This document shows, in pieces, positions 51,678-61,548 of a DNA stretch of 64,000 nt; the first letter of the stretch is position 1; the number at the start of each line of letters is the position of its first letter. The notes under the pieces are model-generated. The model saw only the letters and a list, made by a program, of their open reading frames with translations. It did no database searches and was not told the DNA's origin. The stretch comes from JAIVJG01 sp964236735 (GTDB lineage: Bacteria > Acidobacteriota > Blastocatellia > Pyrinomonadales > Pyrinomonadaceae). The stretch is from the NCBI GenBank assembly GCA_964236735.1, contig CAXSFM010000002.1:124001-188000 (forward strand), read 5' to 3'. The position numbers and the translations under genes were made by a program.

Positions 51678-52743
51678 AGGAAAAACTGTCCGTGAACTGG
51701 CCGCGCTTGTTGGCGGGCGCGTGGTGGCGGGCGAAGAGATGACGCGCATCAATCGCGTGGCGAGCATCGAGGCTGCGGGCGAGGGTGACATCGCATTTGT
51801 GGAAAGCGAAAAGTTTTTTGACGAGGCGCGCGCGAGCAAGGCATCGTGCGTGATCGTGCCGGAGGGCGCGAAGTTTGAGCGCGCGTCGTCTTCTTCTTCG
51901 TCGTGCGTGATTGAGGCGGCGCGTCCGAAGCTGGCGTTCGCGTTGATCGCGGAGGCGCTGCATCCGGCGAAGCGTTTCGGCGGCTTGATTCACCCTTCGG
52001 CGAACATCGCGGCGAGCGCGGAGCTTGGCGAGGGCGTCTATCTCGGCGCGGGCGTGTGCGTCGGCGTCGGCGCGCGCATCGGGGCGGGAGCGCAGATTCA
52101 TGCGGGCGTCATCATCGGCGACGACGTGACGGTCGGGCGCGACTGCGTGCTGCATCCAAATGTGGTTTTGTATGACGGCGTCACTCTGGGCGAGCGCGTC
52201 GTGTTGCACGCGGGGGTCGCGGTCGGCGCGGACGGGTTCGGTTACGTGCGTGACGAACAAGGCGCGTATCGCAAGTTTCCGCAGGTCGGCACGGTCGTCA
52301 TCGAGGACGATGTGGAGATCGGCGCGCATAGTTGCGTTGATCGCGGCGCGCTCGGCGAGACGCGCATCGGTCGCGGGACGAAGCTTGATAATCTCGTGCA
52401 GGTAGCGCACAACGTGCGAATCGGCGAGCGCGTGGTAATCGCCGCGCAGACGGGAGTTTCCGGCAGCACGGTGATTGAAGACGACGCGGTGATCGGCGGG
52501 CAGGTCGGGTTCGGCGATCACGCGCACGTCGAGCGCGGCGCGGTCATCGGCTCGAAGGCGGGGATTTTGCCGGGCAAGATCGTGCGCGCGGGCACGGTCA
52601 TGTGGGGCATCCCGGTCAGACCGCTCGACGAGTACAAGCGGCTCAACGCGCACTTCGGTCGCCTGCCGCGGATGCGCGAGGAGATTGACCAACTGAAGAA
52701 ACAGATACGCGAACTCTCCGCGCGTCTCGATGAAAAAAAGTGA
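51664..52743 (+). CDS. lpxD: UDP-3-O-acylglucosamine N-acyltransferase
   Basis: 359 residues from ATG 51664, inside the last codons of lpxA. N-terminal uridine-binding domain (VRELAALVGGRVVAGEE, INRVASIEAAGEGDIAFVES), a hexapeptide-repeat helix with GADGFGYV, the catalytic His in VQVAHNVRIGE, GVSGSTVI and GIPVRPLDEYKRL, and a terminal helix (RMREEIDQLKKQIRELSARL). Third enzyme of lipid A synthesis. Complete. A Ser-run (ASSSSSSC) at about 80 is a local insertion. Confidence 0.96.
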   Translation: MKTTEGKTVRELAALVGGRVVAGEEMTRINRVASIEAAGEGDIAFVESEKFFDEARASKASCVIVPEGAKFERASSSSSSCVIEAARPKLAFALIAEALHPAKRFGGLIHPSANIAASAELGEGVYLGAGVCVGVGARIGAGAQIHAGVIIGDDVTVGRDCVLHPNVVLYDGVTLGERVVLHAGVAVGADGFGYVRDEQGAYRKFPQVGTVVIEDDVEIGAHSCVDRGALGETRIGRGTKLDNLVQVAHNVRIGERVVIAAQTGVSGSTVIEDDAVIGGQVGFGDHAHVERGAVIGSKAGILPGKIVRAGTVMWGIPVRPLDEYKRLNAHFGRLPRMREEIDQLKKQIRELSARLDEKK

Positions 52744-52821
52744 AGCGCACCCGCCTCCAACAAAGCGGAGCGGACGCGCGCATTTAACTTTCGACAGACG
52801 CGCGTTCAACTTCGACAGCCT

Positions 52822-54027
52822 TTAACTCTCCGAATTTTTCCACGCACGAATCGAATTCAAGATGGCATCGGCGGCACGCGCGGACGCGCCGCCCGCGCCG
52901 AGCCGTGCGGTGGCGACGCGCAGAGATTCGCGGACGGCAGCGTTGCGCCCAGGTTCGAGCAGCAGTATGAGTTCGCGCGCGAGACTCTCGCCCGTGAAAT
53001 CGTTTTGCATGAGTTCGGGCGCGAGCCGTTCGCCCGCGATGAGATTGACGAGTCCGAAATGCTCGACGTTGATGAGGCGTCCGAGCGTGTGCCAATTGAG
53101 CGCGGATTCCCGATAGACGACGACGAGCGGCACGCCGATGAGCGCGGCTTCAAGCGTCGCCGTCCCGCTCGCGACCGCCGCCGCATCTGCCGCCGCCAGC
53201 GTCTCGTGCGTCTCGTGTTGCGTCACGCGCAAGGTAACTGCACGTGATAAATTATTGAGTCCGGCGTCAGCGATGATGCGCTCCGCTTCGGCGGGCGAGC
53301 GGCTGGAGCCGAGCGCGAGGACGAACTGCGCGCCCGTCGCGTGCGTCGTCTGTGAAAGACGCGCGGCGGCGTCGAGCATGACGGGCAGAATGCGTTGCAG
53401 TTCCTTGCGGCGGCTGCCGGGCAAGAGCGCGACGATGGGACGCTGTGAGTCTAAATCGTGACGCGCGCAAAATTCCTCGCGCCCGTAGCGCGGGCTAACG
53501 CTGCCGGCGAGCGGATGGCCGACGAACTCGACGCCCTCGACGCCGCGCGCCGCGTACCATGCCGGCTCGAAAGGAAGGATGGCGAGCAATAAGTCCACGT
53601 CGCGCCGTATCTGCCGGACGCGGTGCGCGCGCCACGCCCACAGTTGCGGGCTGATGTAGTAAATAATTTTGCAGCCGCGACGATGCAGCGCGCGCGCGAG
53701 CGCGAGGTTGAAATCAGGCCAGTCCACGAGGATGACGGCGTCCGGCCTGCGTTCGACTGCGGCGCGTTTGAGCGTGCGGTATGCGTTGACGAAACGTGGC
53801 AGCGCGCGCGCAATTTCCAGCAAACCCGTAATCGCCAGATCGTCCTCGCGGATCACGGACTCGACGCCCGCCGCGCGCATCCGCTCGCCGGTCGAGCCGA
53901 AAAACTCGAACTCGATGTCCGGCGCGCTCTCATGCAAAGCGTGGACGAGCGAGGCCGCGTGCGCGTCGCCCGAATCCTCGCCCGCCACGATCATCAGGCG
54001 CAGTCTCTTCATTGGCTCACGATTCAT
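52822..54027 (-). CDS. lpxB: Lipid-A-disaccharide synthase
   Basis: 401 residues. LRLMIVAGEDSGDAHAASLV at the N terminus, VILVDWPDFNLALARALHRR, YYISPQLWAWRAHRVRQI, FVGHPL, ALLPGSRRKELQRILPVM and ASGTATLEAALIGVPLVVVY are the LpxB motifs. It joins the two acylated glucosamines of lipid A at the inner membrane. It is convergent with lpxA-lpxD, giving a compact lipid A locus. Starts at ATG 54027; MKRLRLM at 54012 is a possible alternative. Confidence 0.95.
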   Translation of the reverse strand: MNREPMKRLRLMIVAGEDSGDAHAASLVHALHESAPDIEFEFFGSTGERMRAAGVESVIREDDLAITGLLEIARALPRFVNAYRTLKRAAVERRPDAVILVDWPDFNLALARALHRRGCKIIYYISPQLWAWRAHRVRQIRRDVDLLLAILPFEPAWYAARGVEGVEFVGHPLAGSVSPRYGREEFCARHDLDSQRPIVALLPGSRRKELQRILPVMLDAAARLSQTTHATGAQFVLALGSSRSPAEAERIIADAGLNNLSRAVTLRVTQHETHETLAAADAAAVASGTATLEAALIGVPLVVVYRESALNWHTLGRLINVEHFGLVNLIAGERLAPELMQNDFTGESLARELILLLEPGRNAAVRESLRVATARLGAGGASARAADAILNSIRAWKNSES

Positions 54028-54053
54028 CGAGGCGAATCATAGCAGGAAGACAA

Positions 54054-54120
54054 ATGAGTGATGAGTGATGAGAAAGAATCTGTCTTTAACTCATCACTTA
54101 TCACCTATCACTCATCACTG
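54054..54120. repeat. Word-built palindrome (GAGTGATGAG type) before lptD
   Basis: Left part 54054-54072 (three GAGTGATG units) pairs imperfectly with 54090-54120 (units of TCATCACTTATCACC), about 15 of 19 positions. It lies between the divergent lpxB and lptD genes, so it cannot simply be a terminator of both. Confidence 0.75.
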
Positions 54121-54269
54121 TTTTTGTCCGCTTGCTTGTCGCGTGTCGCGGGCGCGTGTTAGCATCGGCGCGTTTTTGAAACGGCGTGCGCTGCTAATCT
54201 CCTCTTCGTGCTCGCGACGAGCAGCGCTAGACGTTTTGCCTGTCGAAAGGGTTCAGTCAACTCGAAAGC

Positions 54270-57020
54270 TTGCGCGTGAATTTCCCCCTTCCCAACACAA
54301 CGCATTTGGCGTCGTCATCGTCGCGTCTCGCGCTGCTCGTCATCAGTTGCGCGATGGGGATGTGCCTCGCGCTCGCGTCTGTACAGAGCGCGGCGGCGCA
54401 ACAGCAACAGACGAACCAAGTCGAGCGCAAAGTCGAGAATCCGATTACCGATACGCCCAACGTCAACCCACTCTCGCAGGAACAACCGTTGCTGCTTCCC
54501 ACCCCGCGACGACAAACGAAGCCCGGCGACAAAAACGCCAAGGGTGAACTTCAGGCGACGGATGAATTTGAAGTGCGCGCCGACCGCCAGACGGTGAGCG
54601 GGACGGAGAAGGCGCACGTCTTTTTGTACGAGGGAAACGTTGACGCGCGCATTGGCATTTACCGTATTCAGGCCGACAAGATTACCGTTTACGAAGCGAC
54701 GAATAAAGTTATCGCCGAGGGCAACGTCGTCTTCGATCAGGGCGAGTTTCAACGCATCACGGGCGCGCGCGCGGAATGGAACTACGGCACGAAGCTCGGC
54801 TTCTTCGACAAGTCAACCGGCTTCACCAACCAGACGCAGGACGGCACGGTCATCTACTTCACCGCCGACCACATCGAGAAGGTGGGCGGCAATCGCATCA
54901 TCATCATCAACGGGCAAGTCACGGCCTGCGACGAGCAGACGCCGAAGTGGAGTTTCAAGACGAAGCGCGCCGAGATAACTTTGAATGATCGCGTCCGCCT
55001 GAAGAGACCGAGCTTTCTCGTCAAGGGCGTGCCCGTCGCGCTGCTGCCTTTCGCCTCTATCTCGATTAAGCAGAAAGATCGCGCCTCCGGTTTTTTAACT
55101 CCGACCTTCGGCGGCTCCGGCAAAAAAGGTTTTCGTCTCTCGACCGCTTACTACCAGACGCTCGGACGCTCCGCCGACGTGACTCTCCGCAACGACATTT
55201 TCACGTCGCGCGGTCTCGGACTCGGCGTGGACGTGCGGACGCGCGCCAACTCGCGCTCGTTTTTCAACTTCGGTTTTTACGCCGTCGAGGATCGCGTTCT
55301 CGGACACAAGGCGGACGACACGCACCCGGATCAGGGCGGTTCTAGTTTCTACGTTGACGGCGTGCATTATTTCCCGAATGGATTTCTCGCCGCCGCCGAC
55401 ATCAACATCACTTCAAACCTCGCCTTCCGACAAATCTTTTCCGACAACATCCAGCAGGCCATCTCGCCGGAAGAACGCTCGCAGGTTTTCGTCAACAAAA
55501 ATTTCGGCGACTACAGTTTCAACTTTCTCGCGCGCTCGCAGGTCACTTCGATTCCTACCGTCCGCATCCGCACGCGCCAGTTGCCGTCCATCGAGCTTGA
55601 TAAGCGTCCCGGCCTGCTCGCGTTATTCGAGAAGATACCGCTCTACTTTTCCTTCGAGGGCAGTCTCGACGGCGTGAGCCGCAAGGAGACGGTCGAAGAC
55701 AACGCGACGTTTCTGGCCGACGGCAACCAGAACCCGATCATCACGCCGTCCGTCGTCCAGCGACTCGACTTTCATCCGATGTTCACCGTGCCGTTCAGCG
55801 TCGGCGGCTGGGGCATCACGGCAATGGCTGGCGTGCGCGGAACTTACTATTCAAATTCGATTGACCCGACGACGCGCCTCATTCTCCCGACCAACATCGT
55901 GCGCGGCTACGGCGAGTTCAGTCTCGACGTGCGACCGCCCGCGCTTGCGCGCAACTTTCATCGGGGCGACGGAAGCTTTTTGTTTCGACATGTCATCGAG
56001 CCGTACTTCACTTATCGCAAGACCTCCGGCATCTCGAACTTCGAGCGCATCATTCGCTTCGATAGTGTTGACACCATCGCCGACACGAACGAAGTCGAGT
56101 ACGGCGTCGCCAATCGCTTCTTCACACGTCGCTCGACCGAGAGCGTGACCGGCACAGTCTCTGCGAACAAGAAGGAGCGCGGCAGAAAGGTCAACGACAA
56201 AGATGCTGATGAGCAAACTGCCGGCGACGAAAGCGCAGACGATAAAATCGCCGGCGACGCCAAAGCCGTTGCAGTGAAGGGCGCGGTCGTGCGTGATGCG
56301 CTCGGCAATTTGCCGCCGCTCACGCGCCAGCCTTACGAATTTCTCTCCGTCACCATCCGGCAAAAATATTTCTTCGACTCGCTCTTCGACGGCGCGCTGA
56401 TTCCCGGACAGCGCAACCAGTTTTCGCCCATCAACACCTTCTCCGGTTTCACCTACGGCGGCGTCCCGCGTCGTTTCTCGCCGCTCAACATCGAGGCGCG
56501 TCTGAGGCAAATTCAGACGACAGACCGCGAGTTGTTCGCCGACGTGCGGACGGACATAGACACGCTCGGCATCGGCGGCGGCCTGCGCGACCTCGCCGTC
56601 TCTTTCGGCATCAAACGCCGCACCAACCTCCTGCGCGTCGTCGAAGCTTTCCAGACTTTTTATTACACACGCGCCGTCACGCTCGCGCCTTCCATCAGAC
56701 AATTCAGCGACCGGCGCGGCAACGAGCCGGGCACGCTGCAAGGCTCGCAGTGGAGTCCGTCCATCTTCGTCGGCAATCGGGATCGCGGCCTGTTCGGCGG
56801 CGTCTCTTTCTTCTTCGACTTTCAGAACCGACCGGGCAAGGGCAATAGCTCGCTCATCAACTCGACTTCCACCGTCGGCTACACATGGGATTGTTGCTCC
56901 GTCACCGCACAATTCACGACCTTCAACGTCGGCCTCCGGCAGGAAAAGCGTACCACCTTCAGCTTCCGTCTCAACGGCATCGGCGCGTTCGGCACAGAGC
57001 AAATCGGGCAGCGTTTTTAG
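54270..57020 (+). CDS. lptD: LPS assembly outer-membrane protein LptD (OstA)
   Basis: 916 residues from TTG 54270; GTG 54276 is equally possible and no Shine-Dalgarno favours either. Signal-like segment (LALLVISCAMGMCLALASVQ), then the OstA-type beta domain (EFEVRADRQTVSGTEKAHVF, IQADKITVYEATNKVIAEGN), followed by the LptD barrel region (FLTPTFGGSGKKGFRLST, YYQTLGRSADVTLRNDIF, GLGLGVDVRTR). A Lys/Asp-rich insertion (KKERGRKVNDKDADEQTAGD, about 630-660) interrupts the barrel part. LPS insertion into the outer leaflet is the family role. Ends in TEQIGQRF, an aromatic end typical of barrels. Confidence 0.92.
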   Translation: MRVNFPLPNTTHLASSSSRLALLVISCAMGMCLALASVQSAAAQQQQTNQVERKVENPITDTPNVNPLSQEQPLLLPTPRRQTKPGDKNAKGELQATDEFEVRADRQTVSGTEKAHVFLYEGNVDARIGIYRIQADKITVYEATNKVIAEGNVVFDQGEFQRITGARAEWNYGTKLGFFDKSTGFTNQTQDGTVIYFTADHIEKVGGNRIIIINGQVTACDEQTPKWSFKTKRAEITLNDRVRLKRPSFLVKGVPVALLPFASISIKQKDRASGFLTPTFGGSGKKGFRLSTAYYQTLGRSADVTLRNDIFTSRGLGLGVDVRTRANSRSFFNFGFYAVEDRVLGHKADDTHPDQGGSSFYVDGVHYFPNGFLAAADINITSNLAFRQIFSDNIQQAISPEERSQVFVNKNFGDYSFNFLARSQVTSIPTVRIRTRQLPSIELDKRPGLLALFEKIPLYFSFEGSLDGVSRKETVEDNATFLADGNQNPIITPSVVQRLDFHPMFTVPFSVGGWGITAMAGVRGTYYSNSIDPTTRLILPTNIVRGYGEFSLDVRPPALARNFHRGDGSFLFRHVIEPYFTYRKTSGISNFERIIRFDSVDTIADTNEVEYGVANRFFTRRSTESVTGTVSANKKERGRKVNDKDADEQTAGDESADDKIAGDAKAVAVKGAVVRDALGNLPPLTRQPYEFLSVTIRQKYFFDSLFDGALIPGQRNQFSPINTFSGFTYGGVPRRFSPLNIEARLRQIQTTDRELFADVRTDIDTLGIGGGLRDLAVSFGIKRRTNLLRVVEAFQTFYYTRAVTLAPSIRQFSDRRGNEPGTLQGSQWSPSIFVGNRDRGLFGGVSFFFDFQNRPGKGNSSLINSTSTVGYTWDCCSVTAQFTTFNVGLRQEKRTTFSFRLNGIGAFGTEQIGQRF

Positions 57021-57237
57021 CTCTCACCATGCTCGATAAAAGTTGCCGCCGGGTGCATCTTTTGCACGGATCGTCGCATCTATTGGAGGTTCGTTCCGAA
57101 GAGCTTTATTTCAAGGCAGCTAACCCCCCGAAACGCTTGCTTTTTAATCGCCGCGACCTTTAACACTCGCGTCCATCCGGCGCGAATCTTGTGCTGGACA
57201 ATTCATCATCTCATCTTTTTTTAAGGGGAATTCCTCG

Positions 57238-60200
57238 ATGCCAGACCGACATTCTCATCGTTATAGCGCGCGTGTGCGCGGCCTCGTCTTCGCCTTGAGC
57301 ATTCTGCTGGCTTTCATCGCTTTTCCGTACACGAGCGCGCGGATGCAAGGAGCCTCCGACGACGGCACATTCAACCCGCAAACGAAAGGCGGCGCACCCG
57401 CCGAGTTCGTGCCCGGCGAAGCGCTCGTGCGCTTTCGTTCCGGCGCGCAGGCTACGCGCGCGCGTCTGGCGCATTTGAATGTGCGCTCGTCTCTGGGAGA
57501 CGAAATCCCCGTCACGGTGGAAGACGTTGAAGGCTTCGAGATCGTCAAGGATTTGCGTCTCGCGCACGTCGCGCCCGCAGACACGCTCAAGGCCATCGCC
57601 GCGCTCAACGAACGCTCCGACGTGCTCTACGCCGAGCCGAATTACATCCTTCACAAAGAGCAGGCGACGCAGACGCCGAACGATGCGAGCTACGGCGATT
57701 TGTGGGGCTTGAAGAACACGGGGCAGACGGGCAACAACGACGTGACAGGCCAGTTGGCTCCGGGCATTCCGGGCGCGGACATCAAGGCCGAGCAGGCGTG
57801 GGGCAACTTCACGACCGGCAGCCGCAACGTCGTCGTCGCTGTGATAGACGAGGGCATAGACATCTCGCACCCCGACTTGCAGGCGAACATCTGGACGAAT
57901 CCCGGCGAAGTGCCGAACGACGGCGTTGACAATGACGGCGACGGCTTCGTGGACGACGTGCATGGCTGGGACTTCGCCCACAACGACAAGACCATTTTCG
58001 ACAACACGTCGGGCGTCTATCCCGCGCCGACGAGTTACACGGGCGACACGGACGATCACGGCACGCACGTCTCCGGCACTATCGGCGCGGTCGGCAACAA
58101 CGGGCAGGGCGTCGTCGGCGTCAACTGGCAGGTCAGCATCATGTCCGTTAAGGTGCTCGCCAAAGGCGGCGGCTCCACGTCGAACATCATCAAGGGTTAT
58201 AACTACGTCAAGTTGATGAAGGATCGCGGCGTCAACGTGCGCGTGACGAACAACTCCTATGGTGGCGTGGGCTTTTCGCCATCATCTTTCGACGCCATCA
58301 GCGTGCTCAACGACGACGGCATCCTGCTCGTCGCAGCGGCGGGCAACGAGACGGAAAACAGCGCGGAGTTTTCGCACTACCCGTCCGACTACAATCTGCC
58401 AAACGTGATTCCGGTCGCGGCGACCGACCGCTTCGAGCAACTCGCTGTCTTCTCAAACTACGGCGCGCAGAATATCCTGCTCGCCGCGCCCGGTCGCGGC
58501 ACACTGAGCACGACGCCTTTCAATACTTACAGCTTCTTCAGCGGCACTTCGATGGCGACGCCGCACGTCACGGGCGCGGCGGCTCTCTGTCTCGCGGCCT
58601 TCCCGAATGTCAGCATCGCCTCCTTGAAGAACGCGCTCGTCCTGAGCGGCGACCCTTTGCCGTCGCTCAACGGCAAGGCCTACTCGCAACGTCGTCTCAA
58701 CGTCTATCAGGCGCTCCAGACGCTCGCCGAAAACGATGTGACTCCGCCAAACCCGATTAACGATTTGCACGTCGTCAGCCAGAGCGGGCGCAGCGTGACG
58801 CTCGGTTGGACGGCGACGGGCGATGACGGCAACACAGGCGCTGCCGCCCTCTACATTATTCAAGCCGACTCAACTTTTCTCGCGACGAAAATTCCCGCGC
58901 CTGCCGGCACGCCGGAGACCGTCACCGTCAACGTTCCTTATCATCTCGCCTCGACGCAACTCAATGTGCGCGTGCGCGACAATGCGGGCTTCGATGTCGG
59001 TGGCGGCGCGGTCACAGTCAACAGCGATGCCAGCGCAGTCGAGCCTTACAACGTCAGCTTGAGCGCGAACGAAGCTCTGTCAACGGGCGGCGCGGCGCTC
59101 GGCGTCTCCGGCGATGATTCGTTCAGAGAATCTGTCGCGCTGCCCTTCGCTTTTCCTTTCTACGGCGTCAATCAAACGAGCGTCACTGTTTCCAGCAACG
59201 GCACGCTCTACTTCTCGAAGCTGCAACGCGCCACTCTCAGCACCGGCGAGATTTTCGGAGCTGATGCACACAGCTCGGTCGCAGACTTGACGAGACACAA
59301 AATGATCGCCGGGATGTGGGACGATTTGCAGACTGAAGGTAACGACGTGTACATGTCGCAGCCCGACGCCAACCGCGTCATCTTTCGCTGGCAGGGAAGA
59401 AATTTCGACAATGCACAGCCAGTCAACTTCGAGACCGAGTTGCGAAGCGATGGCACGATCATCAATCGCTACGGCGCGGGCAACACGGGACTCTACCCGG
59501 TAGTCGGTATCTCGTCCGGCGAACCCACGCCCTACGTCGTCTCGTCGCACACGTCGCAGCGAAATCTGGGGGGCGCGCGCATCAACTTGACGAACGCGCA
59601 GACGGTGACGTTTGCGCCGACCGCGCCCGTTAATTCCACCGTCACTATTTCCGGCAGGGTCAGTGAGCTGGATGGGACGACCGGCTTCGACAATGTGACG
59701 CTCACCTTGAGCGGCTCGCAAAACGGGACTGCACAGGCCGATGCGTCCGGCTACTATCGTTTTCAGAATTTGCCGGCTGGCGGAAATTACACGGTGACGC
59801 CGTCGAAGCCGGGCGCGGCATTTACGCCGTCCGTTGCTACCTTTAATAATCTGCAACAAAATAAGACCGCCGATTTTGCAGTCGCGCGGATACGCTTCAC
59901 CGTGAGCGGGCGCGTGCAGAAAAGCGATGGTGTTGGCGTGAGCGGCGCGACCGTTTCCTACGACACAGGGCTGGCTCCCGTGCTGTTTCACATCCCGCGC
60001 ACGACGACGACCAACAGCGACGGCAGATTCTCTTTTACGGGCTTCATCGGGGAGAATTATTGGATGTCTGTGGGCGGCGTCATCTCCAATCCGGCGCTTG
60101 CGACTATCCAGAATTTGAGCAGCGATCAGACGGTCGTGTTCGTTGTCAGGCGACCGAAAATTTCCGGGCATGTGAGGGACGGCGATGGCAACTTCGTCTC

Positions 60201-61404
60201 TGGAGCTTCCGTCTATAATGGCACGCAGTCAGTCACGAGCGGCGCGGATGGCGCTTACCAGTTCACGGACTTGTACGCGACGGGCAACTACACGCTGACT
60301 GCGTCAAAGGCGGGGCAATTCACCTCGTCCACGCAGACGGTTAATAACTTACAGGACGACGTGACGGTTGACTTCGTGGTTAGCCCATACATCACCGTTA
60401 CCGGGCGCGTTAAGGATAGCGCCGGTAATCCCATCTACTTCGCCGGAGTTAAGTTAAGCACTGAATCTTTCACGCGCAGTGGCGCTGGCTTTGATACTTA
60501 CTTCACCAGTATTTCGCCGACGGCCAGCACGCCGATTACGATGTCGTTGGTGAAGTACGGTTATCAGTTCAATCCGCAGAGCGTGACTTTTACGGGAACA
60601 AGCGGCGGCAATCAAGTGATAGATTTCGTCGGCACGCTCGGCAACCAGATTGATGGAAGCCAGTTCTTCGTGCGCCAGCACTACGCAGACTTCCTAAATC
60701 GCCAGCCCGATGCCGCCGGTGGTGGCTTCTGGACGAGTGGCATCGAGCAGTGTGGCTCTAACATTCAATGCGTCGAGGTCAAACGCATAGACACGAGCGC
60801 GGCGTTCTTCCTCTCCATCGAATTTCAACAGACGGGCTATCTCGTCTATCGCACTTACAAGGCGGCTTACGGCAACATCGTCGGCCTGCCTGTTCCCGTG
60901 CGACGCGCTGGATTCATGTCGGACACGCAGGCTATCGGGCAGAATGTGGTCGTCGGCGCGACGGGCTGGGAGCAGCAACTTGAAACGAACAAGCAGGCCT
61001 ACTTCGATTCATTCGTCGCGCGCCCGGAGTTCATCGCCGCGCATCCGCAGACGTTGACGACGGCGCAATTCGTGGACGCCTTGAACCTCAGCGCGGGCGG
61101 CGTACTCTCGCCGGCAGAGCGTGACGCGCTCGCCAGCAGCACGTTGATGCGCGGGCAAATCTTGCGCGCCGTCGCGGAAGATGCCGACATGGCGCAACGC
61201 GAGTTTAATTCGGCGTTCGTCCTGATGCAGTACTTCGGCTACTTGCAGCGAGACCCGAACGCCGCGCCCGACACTGATTACAGTGGCTACCGCTTCTGGT
61301 TAGCAAAGCTCAACGAGTTTGGCGGCGATTACCGGCGCGCAGAGATGGTCAAGGCGTTTCTCTCTTCGAGCGAGTATCGCGCACGCTTCGGCGCACAGCC
61401 TTAG
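57238..61404 (+). CDS. Large secreted S8 (subtilisin-like) protease with repeat domains and DUF4214
   Basis: 1388 residues; AAGGGGAA precedes the ATG. Signal peptide (LVFALSILLAFIAFPYTSA), an inhibitor-like propeptide (EFVPGEALVRFRSGAQATRA to NYILHKEQ), then the S8 domain with Asp204 (VIDEGIDISHPDL), His274 (DDHGTHVSG) and Ser438 (FSGTSMATPHVTG). Next a fibronectin-like segment (500-590), a nidogen-like beta region (600-790, SSNGTLYFSK), four carboxypeptidase-regulatory-like repeats (about 800-1140, TISGRVSELDGTTGF, FTVSGRVQKSDGVGVSG, ISGHVRDGDGNFVSG, VTGRVKDSAGN) and DUF4214 (1143-1385, FFVRQHYADFLNRQPD). Exported and probably surface-attached. Confidence 0.94.
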   Translation: MPDRHSHRYSARVRGLVFALSILLAFIAFPYTSARMQGASDDGTFNPQTKGGAPAEFVPGEALVRFRSGAQATRARLAHLNVRSSLGDEIPVTVEDVEGFEIVKDLRLAHVAPADTLKAIAALNERSDVLYAEPNYILHKEQATQTPNDASYGDLWGLKNTGQTGNNDVTGQLAPGIPGADIKAEQAWGNFTTGSRNVVVAVIDEGIDISHPDLQANIWTNPGEVPNDGVDNDGDGFVDDVHGWDFAHNDKTIFDNTSGVYPAPTSYTGDTDDHGTHVSGTIGAVGNNGQGVVGVNWQVSIMSVKVLAKGGGSTSNIIKGYNYVKLMKDRGVNVRVTNNSYGGVGFSPSSFDAISVLNDDGILLVAAAGNETENSAEFSHYPSDYNLPNVIPVAATDRFEQLAVFSNYGAQNILLAAPGRGTLSTTPFNTYSFFSGTSMATPHVTGAAALCLAAFPNVSIASLKNALVLSGDPLPSLNGKAYSQRRLNVYQALQTLAENDVTPPNPINDLHVVSQSGRSVTLGWTATGDDGNTGAAALYIIQADSTFLATKIPAPAGTPETVTVNVPYHLASTQLNVRVRDNAGFDVGGGAVTVNSDASAVEPYNVSLSANEALSTGGAALGVSGDDSFRESVALPFAFPFYGVNQTSVTVSSNGTLYFSKLQRATLSTGEIFGADAHSSVADLTRHKMIAGMWDDLQTEGNDVYMSQPDANRVIFRWQGRNFDNAQPVNFETELRSDGTIINRYGAGNTGLYPVVGISSGEPTPYVVSSHTSQRNLGGARINLTNAQTVTFAPTAPVNSTVTISGRVSELDGTTGFDNVTLTLSGSQNGTAQADASGYYRFQNLPAGGNYTVTPSKPGAAFTPSVATFNNLQQNKTADFAVARIRFTVSGRVQKSDGVGVSGATVSYDTGLAPVLFHIPRTTTTNSDGRFSFTGFIGENYWMSVGGVISNPALATIQNLSSDQTVVFVVRRPKISGHVRDGDGNFVSGASVYNGTQSVTSGADGAYQFTDLYATGNYTLTASKAGQFTSSTQTVNNLQDDVTVDFVVSPYITVTGRVKDSAGNPIYFAGVKLSTESFTRSGAGFDTYFTSISPTASTPITMSLVKYGYQFNPQSVTFTGTSGGNQVIDFVGTLGNQIDGSQFFVRQHYADFLNRQPDAAGGGFWTSGIEQCGSNIQCVEVKRIDTSAAFFLSIEFQQTGYLVYRTYKAAYGNIVGLPVPVRRAGFMSDTQAIGQNVVVGATGWEQQLETNKQAYFDSFVARPEFIAAHPQTLTTAQFVDALNLSAGGVLSPAERDALASSTLMRGQILRAVAEDADMAQREFNSAFVLMQYFGYLQRDPNAAPDTDYSGYRFWLAKLNEFGGDYRRAEMVKAFLSSSEYRARFGAQP

Positions 61405-61548
61405 CGTTGCGGCAAAGTCTGAAAGGCGCATGATGCGGTTTTCTCCGCCGCGCTTCCCGCGCTTGCAAACAACAAATAAAGACCCGGCGCGTGCTGCCAC
61501 CGCCGGCTCTTCCAGTGATTCGTCAGCGACAAGCTAAAGGAAATTTCT

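Noticed and set aside
51598..52809. 403-residue ORF antisense to lpxD
   Set aside because: Arg/Asp-rich shadow of hexapeptide repeats; lpxD is unmistakable.
55851..57002. 383-residue ORF antisense to lptD
   Set aside because: No start signal or domain; the sense frame is LptD.
59080..60171. 363-residue ORF antisense to the S8 protease
   Set aside because: Lies opposite repeat domains; no independent support.
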